From: G963708235 sp963708235
GTDB lineage: Bacteria > Actinomycetota > Acidimicrobiia > Spongiisociales > UBA5794
Direction of reading: 5' to 3'
Length of the DNA stretch: 64,000 nt
NCBI GenBank assembly: GCA_963708235.1
Contig: OY970200.1
Coordinates: 1,302,001 to 1,366,000, forward strand
Shown here: one piece after another, positions 1 to 9,200 of the stretch
Numbering within the stretch: position 1 is the stretch's first letter
How the letters are laid out: every line of letters starts with the position of its first letter
Translations under genes and position numbers: made by a program
Notes under the pieces: generated by a model
What the model saw: the letters and a program-made list of their open reading frames with translations, nothing else
What the model was told of the DNA's origin: nothing
The model's database searches: none

Positions 1-670
1 TGCCATGACGCACCACCACACCCCGATCCATCACGGCAAGGTGATCGGCGATGGCGAAGGCCTCACCCTGGTCGTGGGTGACGTAGAGCGCAGTGACCCC
101 GAGCGACCGGAAGATCTCGCCCATCTCGTCCACCAGCCGTTCGCGGAGACTGCGATCGAGCGACGCCACCGGCTCGTCGAGCATCACCAGCGAAGGCCGG
201 GGGGCGAGGGTGCGTGCCAGCGCCACCCGCTGCTGCTCGCCACCGCTGAGATCGTCGACCGGTCGGGAACCGTACCCGTCGAGCCCGACCAGATCGAGGA
301 CCTCGGCGACCCTGGACCTGATGTCCGGCTCGCTCCATCGTTCCATCTCCAACCCGAAGGCGATGTTGCCGGCGACCGACCGGTGGGGGAAGAGGGCGAA
401 ATCCTGGAACATCAGCCCGAAGTGACGCCGGTGGGGAGGGATCCCGGTGATGTCGGTTCCCTGCCACGACACCGATCCCCGGTCGGGCCGCTGCAGACCG
501 GCGACCACCCGGAGCAGGGTCGACTTGCCGCACCCCGAGGGGCCGATCAGCGCCGTCACCGCACCCTCGGGCGCCACCAGATCGGCGCCGTCGAGGGCGG
601 TCACCTCACCGAAACGAACCACCAGGTGGTCACAGACCAGGGCGTCCTCGGATGACTGGGAGGGTGTCAG
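1..670 (-). CDS. thiQ: Thiamine-type ABC transporter ATP-binding protein (3' end cut by window)
   Basis: ATPase subunit that would power the permease encoded just upstream, acting on the inner face of the membrane. Reading the minus strand gives a complete nucleotide-binding core: Walker A GPSGCGKST, Q-loop in MFQDFALF, signature LSGGEQQR, Walker B LVMLDEP and H-loop THD. The C-terminus runs off the window at base 1. The frame has no ATG, GTG or TTG before a GTG at 622, which would clip the first strand of the fold. A CTG at 670 forms a CTGA overlap with the permease stop and has GAGG four bases upstream and GGAGG further up, so CTG is the preferred start. ThiQ identity follows from the operon (TPP riboswitch, thiamine pyrophosphokinase, ThiB); by sequence alone an iron-type FbpC is possible. 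Confidence 0.85.
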   Translation of the reverse strand, partial: MTPSQSSEDALVCDHLVVRFGEVTALDGADLVAPEGAVTALIGPSGCGKSTLLRVVAGLQRPDRGSVSWQGTDITGIPPHRRHFGLMFQDFALFPHRSVAGNIAFGLEMERWSEPDIRSRVAEVLDLVGLDGYGSRPVDDLSGGEQQRVALARTLAPRPSLVMLDEPVASLDRSLRERLVDEMGEIFRSLGVTALYVTHDQGEAFAIADHLAVMDRGVVVRHG

Positions 671-2355
671 AAGTCCTCACTCCCTCCGGGGCGGAACCGG
701 TCGATGCCCAGGATCGCCACGGTGGTGAGCACGGTGAGTACCACGCTCAGCGCCATGGCACGACCGAAGGTGACGGCGCCCGGTTGGCCGAGCAACCGGA
801 AGATGGCGGTGGGGACGGTCGGAGTGTCGGGTCGGGCGATGAATGAGGTGGCGCCGAACTCACCGAGCGAGATGGCGAAGGCGAAACCTGCGCCCACCGC
901 CATCGCCCGAGACACCAGGGGTAGGTCGATTTCGCGCCAGGTGCGCACCGGGTCGGCGCCGAGCACGGCAGCGGCGTCACGCAACCGGGTGCGCACCCGC
1001 CGCATCACCGGAACCGTGACCCGGACCACCAGGGGGATGGCCACCAGCGCATGGGCGAGCGGGATCAGCCACACCGAGCGACGGAGGTCGATGGGGGAGT
1101 CGAGGGCCACCAGGAAGCCGAAGCCGAGGGTGACCGCCGAGGTTCCCAGCGGCAGCATCAGCAGCGTGTCGAACCCCCTGCCGACCAGACCGCGGCGGTA
1201 GGCGATCACCGCCGCCGCCATCACCCCCACCACGACGGCGATCACGGTGGCCACCGCCGCAAACCGCAGCGAGTTGGCCACGGCCAGCGTCGGGGGGACG
1301 AACAGGCCACCGGCGGCGGCCGGATCGCCCAGGCTGCGGTACCAGTCCAATCCGATCCCCGACGGGGTGGTCAACGACCGGGTCACCAGCACCGCCAACG
1401 GCCCACCCAGCAGGACGGCCATGAACCCGAGATTGAGGGCGAGCCACCAACGTTGCCCTCCGACCGGACGGGTCCGCACCGGGGTTCCGGTCACCCTGAG
1501 CTGACGTCCCCGGCGATCCTGGAACCTCCCGTAGGCCACCAGGATGGCGGTGACCGCCACCAGTTGCAGTACGGCGAGGGCGGCCGCCACCGGGATGTTG
1601 AGCAGTCCGGTGGCCTGGCGCCAGATCTCCACCTCGATGGTGGCATGGCGGAGACCACCCAGGATCAGGATCACCCCGAACGAGGTGAACGTGAACAGGA
1701 ACACGATGGCGCCGGCCGATGCGATGGCGGGAGCCAGCAGGGGGAGGGTGATACGGCGAAAGGTGGCGATCCGCCCGGCGCCCAGGCTCCGCGCCGCATC
1801 CTCGAGACGCGGGTCGAGCTGTTCCCAGAACGCCCCCACGGTTCGCACCACGATGGCGTAGTTGTAGAAGACGTGGGCGATCAGGATGGCGGCGACGGAT
1901 CGGGTCAGGTCGACGCCGGTCACACCGCGGGGTCCCATGACGGCAAGAAACGTCGTCCCGACCACCACGGTGGGGAGCACGAAGGGGATGATGGTGGCGG
2001 TGCGCAGCAGTGACCGACCCGGGAATTCGTACCGGGCCAGCACATAGGCGCCGGGTATCCCGACGAGCAACGTCGCCAGCGTCGACGCCAGGGCCTGCCA
2101 TGTGGTGAACCAGGCCACACCGAGCAGCGACCGTCTGGTCAGCACCTCCGCCATCGGGTGGGGGTCACCGTCACCGCCGGTGAAAGCGGTGAGCAGGATG
2201 GTCGCCATCGGGTACACGAAGAAGTACCCGATGAATGCCAGCGGGACGGCGACGAGTACGGTGCGGCCGATCCGGCCACCCCACGGACCGGCTCGGCGCA
2301 GCGGAGGACCAGCTCGGCGTGTCGAGCGGGGCGTCAGCGGAGAATGTCGGTCCAC
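667..2355 (-). CDS. thiP: Thiamine-type ABC transporter permease, two fused membrane halves
   Basis: Membrane channel of the thiamine importer. The protein of about 562 residues has two homologous halves, each with about six membrane helices and a cytoplasmic EAA-type loop (EDAARSLGAGRIATFRRI in the first half, RDAAAVLGADPVRTWREI in the second). This is the ThiP/FbpB double-permease layout. The frame stays open far upstream, but that extension is only the shadow of the substrate-binding gene. The start chosen is GTG at 2355, overlapping the thiB-type gene by 22 bases; a CTG at 2337 would give a CTGA overlap like the one at the next junction. Its 3' end meets the ATPase gene. Co-translation with both neighbours is likely. 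Confidence 0.88.
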   Translation of the reverse strand: MDRHSPLTPRSTRRAGPPLRRAGPWGGRIGRTVLVAVPLAFIGYFFVYPMATILLTAFTGGDGDPHPMAEVLTRRSLLGVAWFTTWQALASTLATLLVGIPGAYVLARYEFPGRSLLRTATIIPFVLPTVVVGTTFLAVMGPRGVTGVDLTRSVAAILIAHVFYNYAIVVRTVGAFWEQLDPRLEDAARSLGAGRIATFRRITLPLLAPAIASAGAIVFLFTFTSFGVILILGGLRHATIEVEIWRQATGLLNIPVAAALAVLQLVAVTAILVAYGRFQDRRGRQLRVTGTPVRTRPVGGQRWWLALNLGFMAVLLGGPLAVLVTRSLTTPSGIGLDWYRSLGDPAAAGGLFVPPTLAVANSLRFAAVATVIAVVVGVMAAAVIAYRRGLVGRGFDTLLMLPLGTSAVTLGFGFLVALDSPIDLRRSVWLIPLAHALVAIPLVVRVTVPVMRRVRTRLRDAAAVLGADPVRTWREIDLPLVSRAMAVGAGFAFAISLGEFGATSFIARPDTPTVPTAIFRLLGQPGAVTFGRAMALSVVLTVLTTVAILGIDRFRPGGSEDF

Positions 2356-3464
2356 GTCTGGATCCACGCCTCCCGGTTGGCCTCGATGTCGGCGGCGTCC
2401 ACCTCGGCCGTGGTCTCGGGGACGGTGGTGTGGTCGACGAACACATCGGGGAGTTCCGCCTCGGCGTTGGCCGGGAACACGAACATGTTGAGCGGGATCG
2501 ATTCCTGCACCTCGACGGAGAGCAGGAAGTCGACGAACTGCTGGGCGGCCTCGACGTGCTCGGTCCCCTCGAGGATGCCGGCGAACTCGATCTGGCGGAA
2601 GCACCCGTCGGTGACCACTCCGGTCGGCGCTTCGTCGGGCTGGGGATCGGCGTAGTACACCTCGGCCGGCGGGGAGGAGGCGTAGGAGACGACGAGCGGT
2701 CGATCGCCCTCGCCGGCGCCGCCGGAGAACTGCCCGTAGTAGGCCTCCTCCCATCCCGACGCCACCAGGACGTCATTGGCGGCGAGGTCACGCCAGAAAT
2801 GCTCCCAGGTGAAATCGGCGTCGTCGGGGAAGGTGGCGATGGTGGCGAGGAGGAACGCAAGCCCGGGGGAGGAGCTGGCCGGGTCCTGCACCACCAGCAT
2901 CCCGGCGTATTCCGGGTCGAGCAGGTCGAGCAGGACCTCGGGCGGCGCCACACCGGCCTCGTCGAGAGCGATCCGGTCGTAGTTGAGGCAGACGTCACCG
3001 AAGCTGATCGGGGTGACCCGATGCTGGTCGTCGAGCTCCAGCTCGTCGGGTACGGTCGCCAGCCCCGGCGCCTCATAGGGGATGAACAGATCCTCGTCGA
3101 GGGTCCGGGTGAGCAGGTTGTTGTCGACCCCGAAGAGGACATCGGCCGTCGGATTGTCCCTGGTCAGGATCGCCTGGTTGATGGCGGTTCCGGCGTCGCC
3201 GGCGGCGAGTACCTCGACGGTGATCCCGGTCTCGTCGGTGAACCCGGCCAGCAGCTCCTCGGGTACCGAGAACGAGTCATGGGTCAACAGCACGATCGAA
3301 GCCGGCTCAGCCGGACCGGTCGTGGTCGAGCCGGCATCCGAGGTCGAGCCGGTATCCGTGGTCGAGCCGGAATCGGTGCTGGAGCCGGCGTCGTCGCCAC
3401 CGCAGGAAGCGAGGGCGAGCGCACCGGTGAGCACCAGGATCGAGAGGCGGGACAGAGGTTTCAT
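2334..3464 (-). CDS. thiB: Thiamine ABC transporter substrate-binding lipoprotein
   Basis: Extracytoplasmic binding protein that would deliver thiamine or its phosphates to the permease. It is 376 residues long. The N-terminus has a lipoprotein signal, with lipobox LALASC putting the anchoring cysteine near residue 21, followed by a Ser/Thr/Gly-rich linker of about 30 residues. The mature part carries family-typical ThiB/TbpA stretches: LLTHDSFSV, GDAGTAINQAILTRDNP and ADVLFGVDN. The ATG overlaps the stop of the upstream pyrophosphokinase gene as ATGA, so the two are translationally coupled and both lie downstream of the TPP riboswitch. The ThiB assignment is strong because sequence motifs, operon context and the riboswitch all agree. 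Confidence 0.92.
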   Translation of the reverse strand: MKPLSRLSILVLTGALALASCGGDDAGSSTDSGSTTDTGSTSDAGSTTTGPAEPASIVLLTHDSFSVPEELLAGFTDETGITVEVLAAGDAGTAINQAILTRDNPTADVLFGVDNNLLTRTLDEDLFIPYEAPGLATVPDELELDDQHRVTPISFGDVCLNYDRIALDEAGVAPPEVLLDLLDPEYAGMLVVQDPASSSPGLAFLLATIATFPDDADFTWEHFWRDLAANDVLVASGWEEAYYGQFSGGAGEGDRPLVVSYASSPPAEVYYADPQPDEAPTGVVTDGCFRQIEFAGILEGTEHVEAAQQFVDFLLSVEVQESIPLNMFVFPANAEAELPDVFVDHTTVPETTAEVDAADIEANREAWIQTWTDILR

Positions 3465-4168
3465 GGGTTGGTCCTTTCGTGGATGGCGAGCATGACGCCG
3501 TCACGCAGCGATGCGGCTGCGGTGGTGTGGGTCATCTCGTTGCTGATCCCACGGGTGGAACCTGGGGGGAGCGTGGCATCGGTCAGCAGCCACCGGAGCC
3601 CGTCGGTGGAGACGCCTTCGGCGGCGCCGCCGATCGGGATCAGCGACACCAGGTCGCCGAGGTCCCCGACCATGGTGGCGGGCCGGTGCGGTCGCACCAC
3701 CCGCACCACGGCGTTCCCGGTGCGCCACTCCATGTCGGTGTCGGCGAAGTCCGGTGCGGCGAGCAGCGACGCATTGGCGAGAAGGTGGCTGATCCGGCCG
3801 CCGGTACCCCCGATCACCACGATCCGCCGGTGTCCGGTCGCATGCGCATGGGCAAGCGCCAGATCCAGATCGGTGGCGTCCTTGGCGGCAGGGTGGCGGA
3901 GGATCTCGACCCCGTCGGCGGCGGCGTCCTCCAGCAGACCGGGGTCCACCGAGTCCATGTCGCCGATGACGACATCGGGACGGAGCCCGGCGGCGTGGGC
4001 GTGGTCGAGACCGGAATCGGCGGCGATCAGCAGATCGAAACCGTCACGGGAGCCCACGAGGCCGGCCCCGAGATCGGATACCAGATCGGCGTCGAGCGGG
4101 TCGCCGCCGGCGATCACGATCGCCGTTCTCCGGCGCCCGCCGGACATGGTTGATTGGGTGTCGTCCAC
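3461..4168 (-). CDS. thiN: Thiamine pyrophosphokinase
   Basis: Converts imported thiamine to thiamine pyrophosphate with ATP in the cytoplasm. The 235-residue protein shows the two-domain TPK pattern: an N-terminal catalytic part with AADSGLDHA, PDVVIGDMDSVD, the lysine-aspartate pair in AAKDATDLDLAL and GGTGGRISHLLAN, then a C-terminal thiamine-binding part with GDLVSLIPIGG and STRGISNEM. The start is GTG at 4168, because GGAGG sits six bases upstream; that Shine-Dalgarno is also the 3' edge of the TPP riboswitch. It is first in the operon TPK-thiB-thiP-thiQ. No thiamine biosynthesis genes are in view, so the cluster reads as uptake plus pyrophosphorylation. Confidence 0.92.
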   Translation of the reverse strand: MDDTQSTMSGGRRRTAIVIAGGDPLDADLVSDLGAGLVGSRDGFDLLIAADSGLDHAHAAGLRPDVVIGDMDSVDPGLLEDAAADGVEILRHPAAKDATDLDLALAHAHATGHRRIVVIGGTGGRISHLLANASLLAAPDFADTDMEWRTGNAVVRVVRPHRPATMVGDLGDLVSLIPIGGAAEGVSTDGLRWLLTDATLPPGSTRGISNEMTHTTAAASLRDGVMLAIHERTNP

Positions 4169-4173
4169 ACGCT

Positions 4174-4287
4174 TCCTCCGCTGGCATGACCCAGTTCAGG
4201 TTCCGCGGGTCGGTGGCATCGGCGGTCGTCTCGACGTCCGCACCGGCCACCCTCTCAGCCTGGCGTATCCAGACTCCCCGGGGTGGG
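4174..4287 (-). promoter_or_regulatory. TPP riboswitch (thi-box) controlling the thiamine operon
   Basis: The minus strand carries the conserved thi-box elements in order: CGGGGAGTCTGG, GGCTGAGAGGG, GCGGAACCTGAACTGG and GTCATGCCAGCGG. The bases immediately after the aptamer, GGAGG at 4179-4175, are the ribosome-binding site of the pyrophosphokinase gene. They can pair with CCACC at 4286-4282 (four G-C pairs around one A-A mismatch), where helix P1 is expected. Ligand binding would then hide the ribosome-binding site directly; this pairing is inferred. The CTGAGA core contains the stop codon of the upstream acyltransferase gene. Confidence 0.93.
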
Positions 4288-5331
4288 TTGTTCCCCCACA
4301 GTGTATCGCAGCATCCCATCGACCTCGGCGATCCAGGCATCGACCTTCTCCCATTGGGAGAACAACCAGTCCACCCGCTCCGGGCGACCCCGGGGCACGT
4401 CGTCAGCCGAGATCCGCCAGAACCGGGTCCGGACGGTGCGACCGACCAGCGAGCCGGACCACAGGTTGCGGATCCTGGCGAACCCGTCCAGCCCGACATG
4501 GGCGCACACCACCACGTCGTATCCCATGTCGAGCAGGGTGAGGGCGCCCCCGACGCGGGGTGGGAGCACGTGACGGAGTCCTTCGGCACGTGCGTGGAGC
4601 TCCGGGGAGCGTTGCCGGAGCTGGTCGAGGGCGCGGGTGCGACGGCGTTCGGTGAACCGGGTCCCCTCGGGATAGATCATCACGCCCTCGTTGCTGCCCA
4701 GGTCGGCGGCAAGACGACGGATGGCACGCAACTCGGTCCGCGGGTCGCCGGAGCCGCGGGCGACGAAGTGGTTGGGCAGCCTGGTGCCACCCACGTCGAG
4801 TGCGGGGAGCGACAGCAGCTCGCGTTTGATCACCCATCGCATCTCGAGTCGATGACGGTCCTGGAGCAGCACCAGCGGGAGGAGGTTGTCGACGATGCTG
4901 ACGTGACGGAACATCGCCACGATCGGGCCGGGTGTCGGGTCGTCGCCCTCGACCACCAGATCGAGCGAGAACAACCGGCACACGGCGGCGAACAGGGTCC
5001 GTCCCCACCAGCGCTGCACCGGCCACGCCGCAGCGACCAGTCGCTCCTGGTTGTGCCCGAACCCCGCCCGGATCCAGGATGCAAAGAACCACACCAACCC
5101 CACGGCCTCGGCGGCAAGGAACACCCAGGCGAAGGCGAGCAGGCGCAGCGCCATCGCCGGTCGGCGCCGGAACACGAGGCGGGTGAGATCGACCAGTGCC
5201 GCCAGGATGGCGACCACCGGCGCCAGCAGGGTGAGCAGGGTGAACAGCAACAGCGACCGCGGGATCGTGATCAGGCGACGGCGGACGATCGAGGCCCGCG
5301 GTTCGTCATGGAACGGTCGGTTGGCGTTCAT
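4255..5331 (-). CDS. 1-acylglycerol-3-phosphate acyltransferase-like membrane protein
   Basis: A 358-residue PlsC-superfamily protein, expected to transfer an acyl chain onto a lysophospholipid or related acceptor at the membrane. Two or three hydrophobic segments near residues 25-100 precede the acyltransferase domain. Motif I is FRHVSIVD (HX4D) and motif III is YPEGTRF. The loop LLPLVLLQDRHRLEMRWVIKR and the following VGGTRLPNHFVAR fit motif II. ATG 5331 has GGAGG four bases upstream. The last eleven or so codons and the stop are part of the TPP aptamer, so transcription of this gene reads into the thiamine operon. The exact substrate cannot be told from sequence. Confidence 0.8.
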   Translation of the reverse strand: MNANRPFHDEPRASIVRRRLITIPRSLLLFTLLTLLAPVVAILAALVDLTRLVFRRRPAMALRLLAFAWVFLAAEAVGLVWFFASWIRAGFGHNQERLVAAAWPVQRWWGRTLFAAVCRLFSLDLVVEGDDPTPGPIVAMFRHVSIVDNLLPLVLLQDRHRLEMRWVIKRELLSLPALDVGGTRLPNHFVARGSGDPRTELRAIRRLAADLGSNEGVMIYPEGTRFTERRRTRALDQLRQRSPELHARAEGLRHVLPPRVGGALTLLDMGYDVVVCAHVGLDGFARIRNLWSGSLVGRTVRTRFWRISADDVPRGRPERVDWLFSQWEKVDAWIAEVDGMLRYTVGEQPTPGSLDTPG

Positions 5332-5413
5332 CTGGCCTCCACGGCATGGGTGCTCCTACACCCGGCGGCCTGCACGTTACGCCGCGGTCGGACGCTTTCG
5401 GAGATCGGGGTGC

Positions 5414-6214
5414 TCAGGCATCGCTGCGGAGGTGCTGCCACATCGTCGAACCCTCGCCGGTGACGGTCTCGAACTTGAGACCCATCAGGATGATTCCCGC
5501 ACAACCGGCGTTGCGGGCGCGCCTGGCACATTCCATTGCCTGCTGCCAGCCGAAGGGGCGCTGGTGCTCGGTGGCGAGGCCGGCGAGTCGCGACTTGAGC
5601 CCGTCGCCCGCAGGGACACATCCGAAACGTTCGGTTCGTTCCACCCAGGCCGGGCTGAAGGCCGGGACCACCATCAGATACAGCGGCGGCTCGCCACCCT
5701 CGAGACCGAGGAGCGCCACCGACGGTTCGACGGTGTCCGGGTCGATCACCGGGCCGGCGACGAAGAACTGGGCGCCGACCTCGAGACGCTGCCGGAACTG
5801 CCACTTGCGGAACCGGGTCGGCATCCCCACCTCGAAGGCAGGGGTGTGGTCCTGTAGCTCGCGGAGATGGGTGACGATCTCGTAGTGGTGGGCCAGATGG
5901 TCGACGGCGGGGACGGTGTCGCCGGTGACCACCAGGAACGAGTCGACCCCGTTGCCGATGGCGCCGCGCACCTCGCTCTCGATGGCGAGGATGTTACGGT
6001 CCCGGCTGGACACCACCACGGTGGGATGGACATCGGGGAGGTCGTGGGTGATCCGGGCCGCATAGGCGTACGGGGACACCCGGATGGTCCCGAACACGTT
6101 GTCGGTGACCAGCACGTGGTCCCACGCCTGGTCGAGTTTGCGGTGGCTGTGATCGGGCAGTGTGGGTGGGTTGACCTCGGCGATCTCGACCCAGTCGGTC
6201 TTGGTGTGCAGCAT
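5414..6214 (-). CDS. MetF-like methylenetetrahydrofolate reductase family protein
   Basis: Probably reduces 5,10-methylene- to 5-methyl-tetrahydrofolate, the methyl donor for the neighbouring MetH. It is 266 residues, slightly short for MetF. Family-like segments are HVLVTDNVFGTIRVSP, VVVSSRDRNILAIESEVRGA (like the RDRN block of MetF) and FLVVTGD. ATG 6214 lies two bases after the metH stop and has GGAGG nine bases upstream, inside the end of metH, so the two genes are coupled. Both would be controlled by the SAM riboswitch ahead of metH. It may be a diverged paralog rather than the main MetF. Confidence 0.75.
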   Translation of the reverse strand: MLHTKTDWVEIAEVNPPTLPDHSHRKLDQAWDHVLVTDNVFGTIRVSPYAYAARITHDLPDVHPTVVVSSRDRNILAIESEVRGAIGNGVDSFLVVTGDTVPAVDHLAHHYEIVTHLRELQDHTPAFEVGMPTRFRKWQFRQRLEVGAQFFVAGPVIDPDTVEPSVALLGLEGGEPPLYLMVVPAFSPAWVERTERFGCVPAGDGLKSRLAGLATEHQRPFGWQQAMECARRARNAGCAGIILMGLKFETVTGEGSTMWQHLRSDA

Positions 6215-6216
6215 GT

Positions 6217-9200
6217 TCAGGTGCCTCCGCCTCGTGCGATGAAGTACTTGGCCTGCGGGTGGTGACAGATCACGGCCGAGGTGGTCTGTTCGGGTTGGTA
6301 CTGGTAGGCGGTGTGGTCGCCGACATCGATACCGATCCGGCCGGCGTCGAGGAGATCGGCGACGGTGGCGTTGTCCGTCAGGTCCGGACAGGCCGGGTAA
6401 CCCCACGAGTAGCGACCTCCGCGGTACTGCTGGCGGAACAACCCGTGGAGGGTCGGTCCGTCCTCACCGGCGAAGCCCCATTCCTCGCGGATCCTGCGGT
6501 GCCACAGCTCGGCGAGCGCCTCGGCCATCTCGACCCCGAGCCCGTGGGTGAACAGGTATTCCTGGTAGCGGTCGGCGTCGAACAGTTCGGCGGTCCGTTC
6601 CGAGACCCGTTGACCCATGGTGACGATGTGGAAGGCGGCGTAGTCCACCTCGGGATCGTCGACGGAGCGGTGGAAGTCGGCGATGCACAGCCATGGCGAA
6701 GCCGTCTGGCGGGGGAAGCTGAATCTGGTGCGTTCCGTGGTCCGGGTCTCGTCCTGCCATACCACCAGATCCTCGCCGTCGGCCGAAACGGGGAAGTAGC
6801 CGTAGACCACCTGGGGGACCAGCAGCTCGTCCTCCTTGGCGGCAGCGAGTTGGGTGCGGAGCCGGGAACGGATCCGGGCCTTGAAGTCGGCGTCGTCCTC
6901 GCCCCGCTCGGGGCGGAACTGCCACTGGTTGCGGAACAGGGCGGTCTCGTTGAGGTAGCCGGCGATGTCGTCGAGGGCGATGCCCTTGACCACCCGGCTC
7001 CCGAGAAACGGCGGGCGGAAGATCGGGTTGTCGGTCACCACGTCGGGAGACCGCTGCGGTCGGTCGAGGGTGACCACGGCGGTGCGGGGGGAACGCTTGG
7101 GGAGCGGGCGGCCCTCGTTGACCCGACCGAAGTCGGGCTCGATCTCCCCGGTTCGGCGCTGTTCGTGGAGACGGTCCATCACCCGCAACCCGGCAAAGGC
7201 GTCTTTGCCGTAGAAGAGCGGTCCGCCGTACACCTGGCGCAGATCACCCTCGACGTACATCCGGGTGAGGGCGGCGCCACCCAGCACGACCGGGATGTCG
7301 CCCAGTCCACGCCGGTTGAGCTCCTCGAGGTTGTCGCGCATGATCAGCGTGCTCTTGACCAGTAGACCGCTCATCCCGATGGCGTCGGCGTGGACCTCCT
7401 CGGCCTTGTCGATCATCGCCCCGATATCGACCTTGATCCCGAGGTTGTGGACGTCGTAGCCGTTGTTGGTCAGGATGATGTCGACCAGGTTCTTGCCGAT
7501 GTCATGGACATCGCCCTTCACCGTGGCGAGCACGATCGAGCCCTTCCCGGCGGTGTCGGCCTTGTCCATCATCGGTTCCAGATAGGCCACCGCCGCCTTC
7601 ATCGTCTCGGCCGACTGCAGGACGAACGGGAGCTGCATCTCGCCGGAGGCGAACAGTTCCCCGACCACCCTCATCCCCTCCAGCAGCACATCGTTGATGA
7701 TCCCGAGCGGGGTCATACCGGTGGCGAGGGCCTGGTCGAGGTCGGCGGTGAGACCCTCGCGCTCGCCGTCGATGATGCGATGGGACAGTCGCTTGTCGAT
7801 CGGCCAGTCGGTGCGGTCTTCGCGCTCCACCGTCAACGAGCTGACATCGGTGAAGACCTCGAGCAGCCGCTGCAATGGGTCGTACCCGGGTCCACGCCGG
7901 TCGTAGACGAGATCGAGGCAGACCTGTCGCTGCTCCTCGGGGACCTTGTTGAGCGGCATGATCCGCTCGGCGTGGACGATGGCGGCATCGAGTCCCGCCT
8001 GCACGCACTCGTGGAGGAACACGGAGTTGAGCACGTGGCGGGCGGCCGGTTTGAGCCCGAACGACACGTTGGAGACCCCGAGGACGGTGAACACCCCGGG
8101 GAGCTCGGCCTTGATCCGGCGGATCGCCTCGATCGTGGCGATCCCGTCCGCCCGCAGATCTTCGCCCCCGGTCGACAGCGGGAAGGTGAGTGCATCGAAG
8201 ATCAGGTCCGACGACTCGAGACCGTACCGCTCGGTGGCGATGGTGTGGAGCCGATGTGCCACCCGCATCTTCCACTCCACATCGCGCGCCTGGCCCTCCT
8301 CGTCGATGAGCAGACACACCACGGCTGCGCCGTGTTCCTTCGCCAGCCGGAGCACCCGGTCGAGCCGCGATCCTTCGCCCTCCCCGTCCTCGAGATTGGC
8401 CGAGTTGAGGACCGCCCGACCCCCGATCCATTCCAGACCGGCCTCCATCACCTGGGGCTCGGTCGAGTCGAGCACGATCGGCGCCGCCACCTGGGTGGCG
8501 AGGCGCGACGCCAGCTCTCCCATGTCCACCACCCCGTCGCGCCCCACGTAGTCGACACAGAGATCGAGCAGGTGGGCGGACTCCTTCACCTGCTCCTTCG
8601 CCACCTGGACACACCCGTCCCAGTCCTCGGCGAGCATCGCCTCGCGGAACCGTTTCGATCCGTTGGCGTTGGTGCGCTCCCCGATGATCAGGAACGAGGT
8701 GTCCTGCTGGAAGGGGACAAAGCTGTAGATCGACGCCGCCCCCGGCTCGTGGACGGGAGCGTGTGGCGCTGGCTCCAGGTCACGACAGCGTCTGACCACC
8801 TCGTCGAGGTGCTCGGCGGTGGTGCCGCAGCATCCGCCCACCACGGTGACCCCGAGTTCGGTGATGTACTGGGCGAGATGGGTGGCGAGCTGGTCGGGGG
8901 TCAGGTCGTAGTGCATGTCCCCATCGACCACCGAAGGGAGCCCCGCATTGGGGATACACGAGATCGCCGTCCGGGAGTGGCGTGACAGGTGGCGCAGCGG
9001 TTCGAACATCTCGACGGGACCGGTGGCGCAGTTGAGCCCGATGACATCGGGGCGCAGCGGGTCGATGGCGGCGAGGGCGGCGCCGATCTCGGTGCCGGGG
9101 AGCATCCGACCGGTGAGCTCGATGGTCACCTGGGTCTGCAACGGGACCTGGCGCCCGCTGCTGCGCATCGCCGCCCGGCATCCGTTGACGGCGGCCTTGA

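Noticed and set aside
2356..2754. N-terminal extension of the ThiP permease frame
   Set aside because: Arg-rich shadow of the thiB gene in another frame; the membrane protein begins near 2355.
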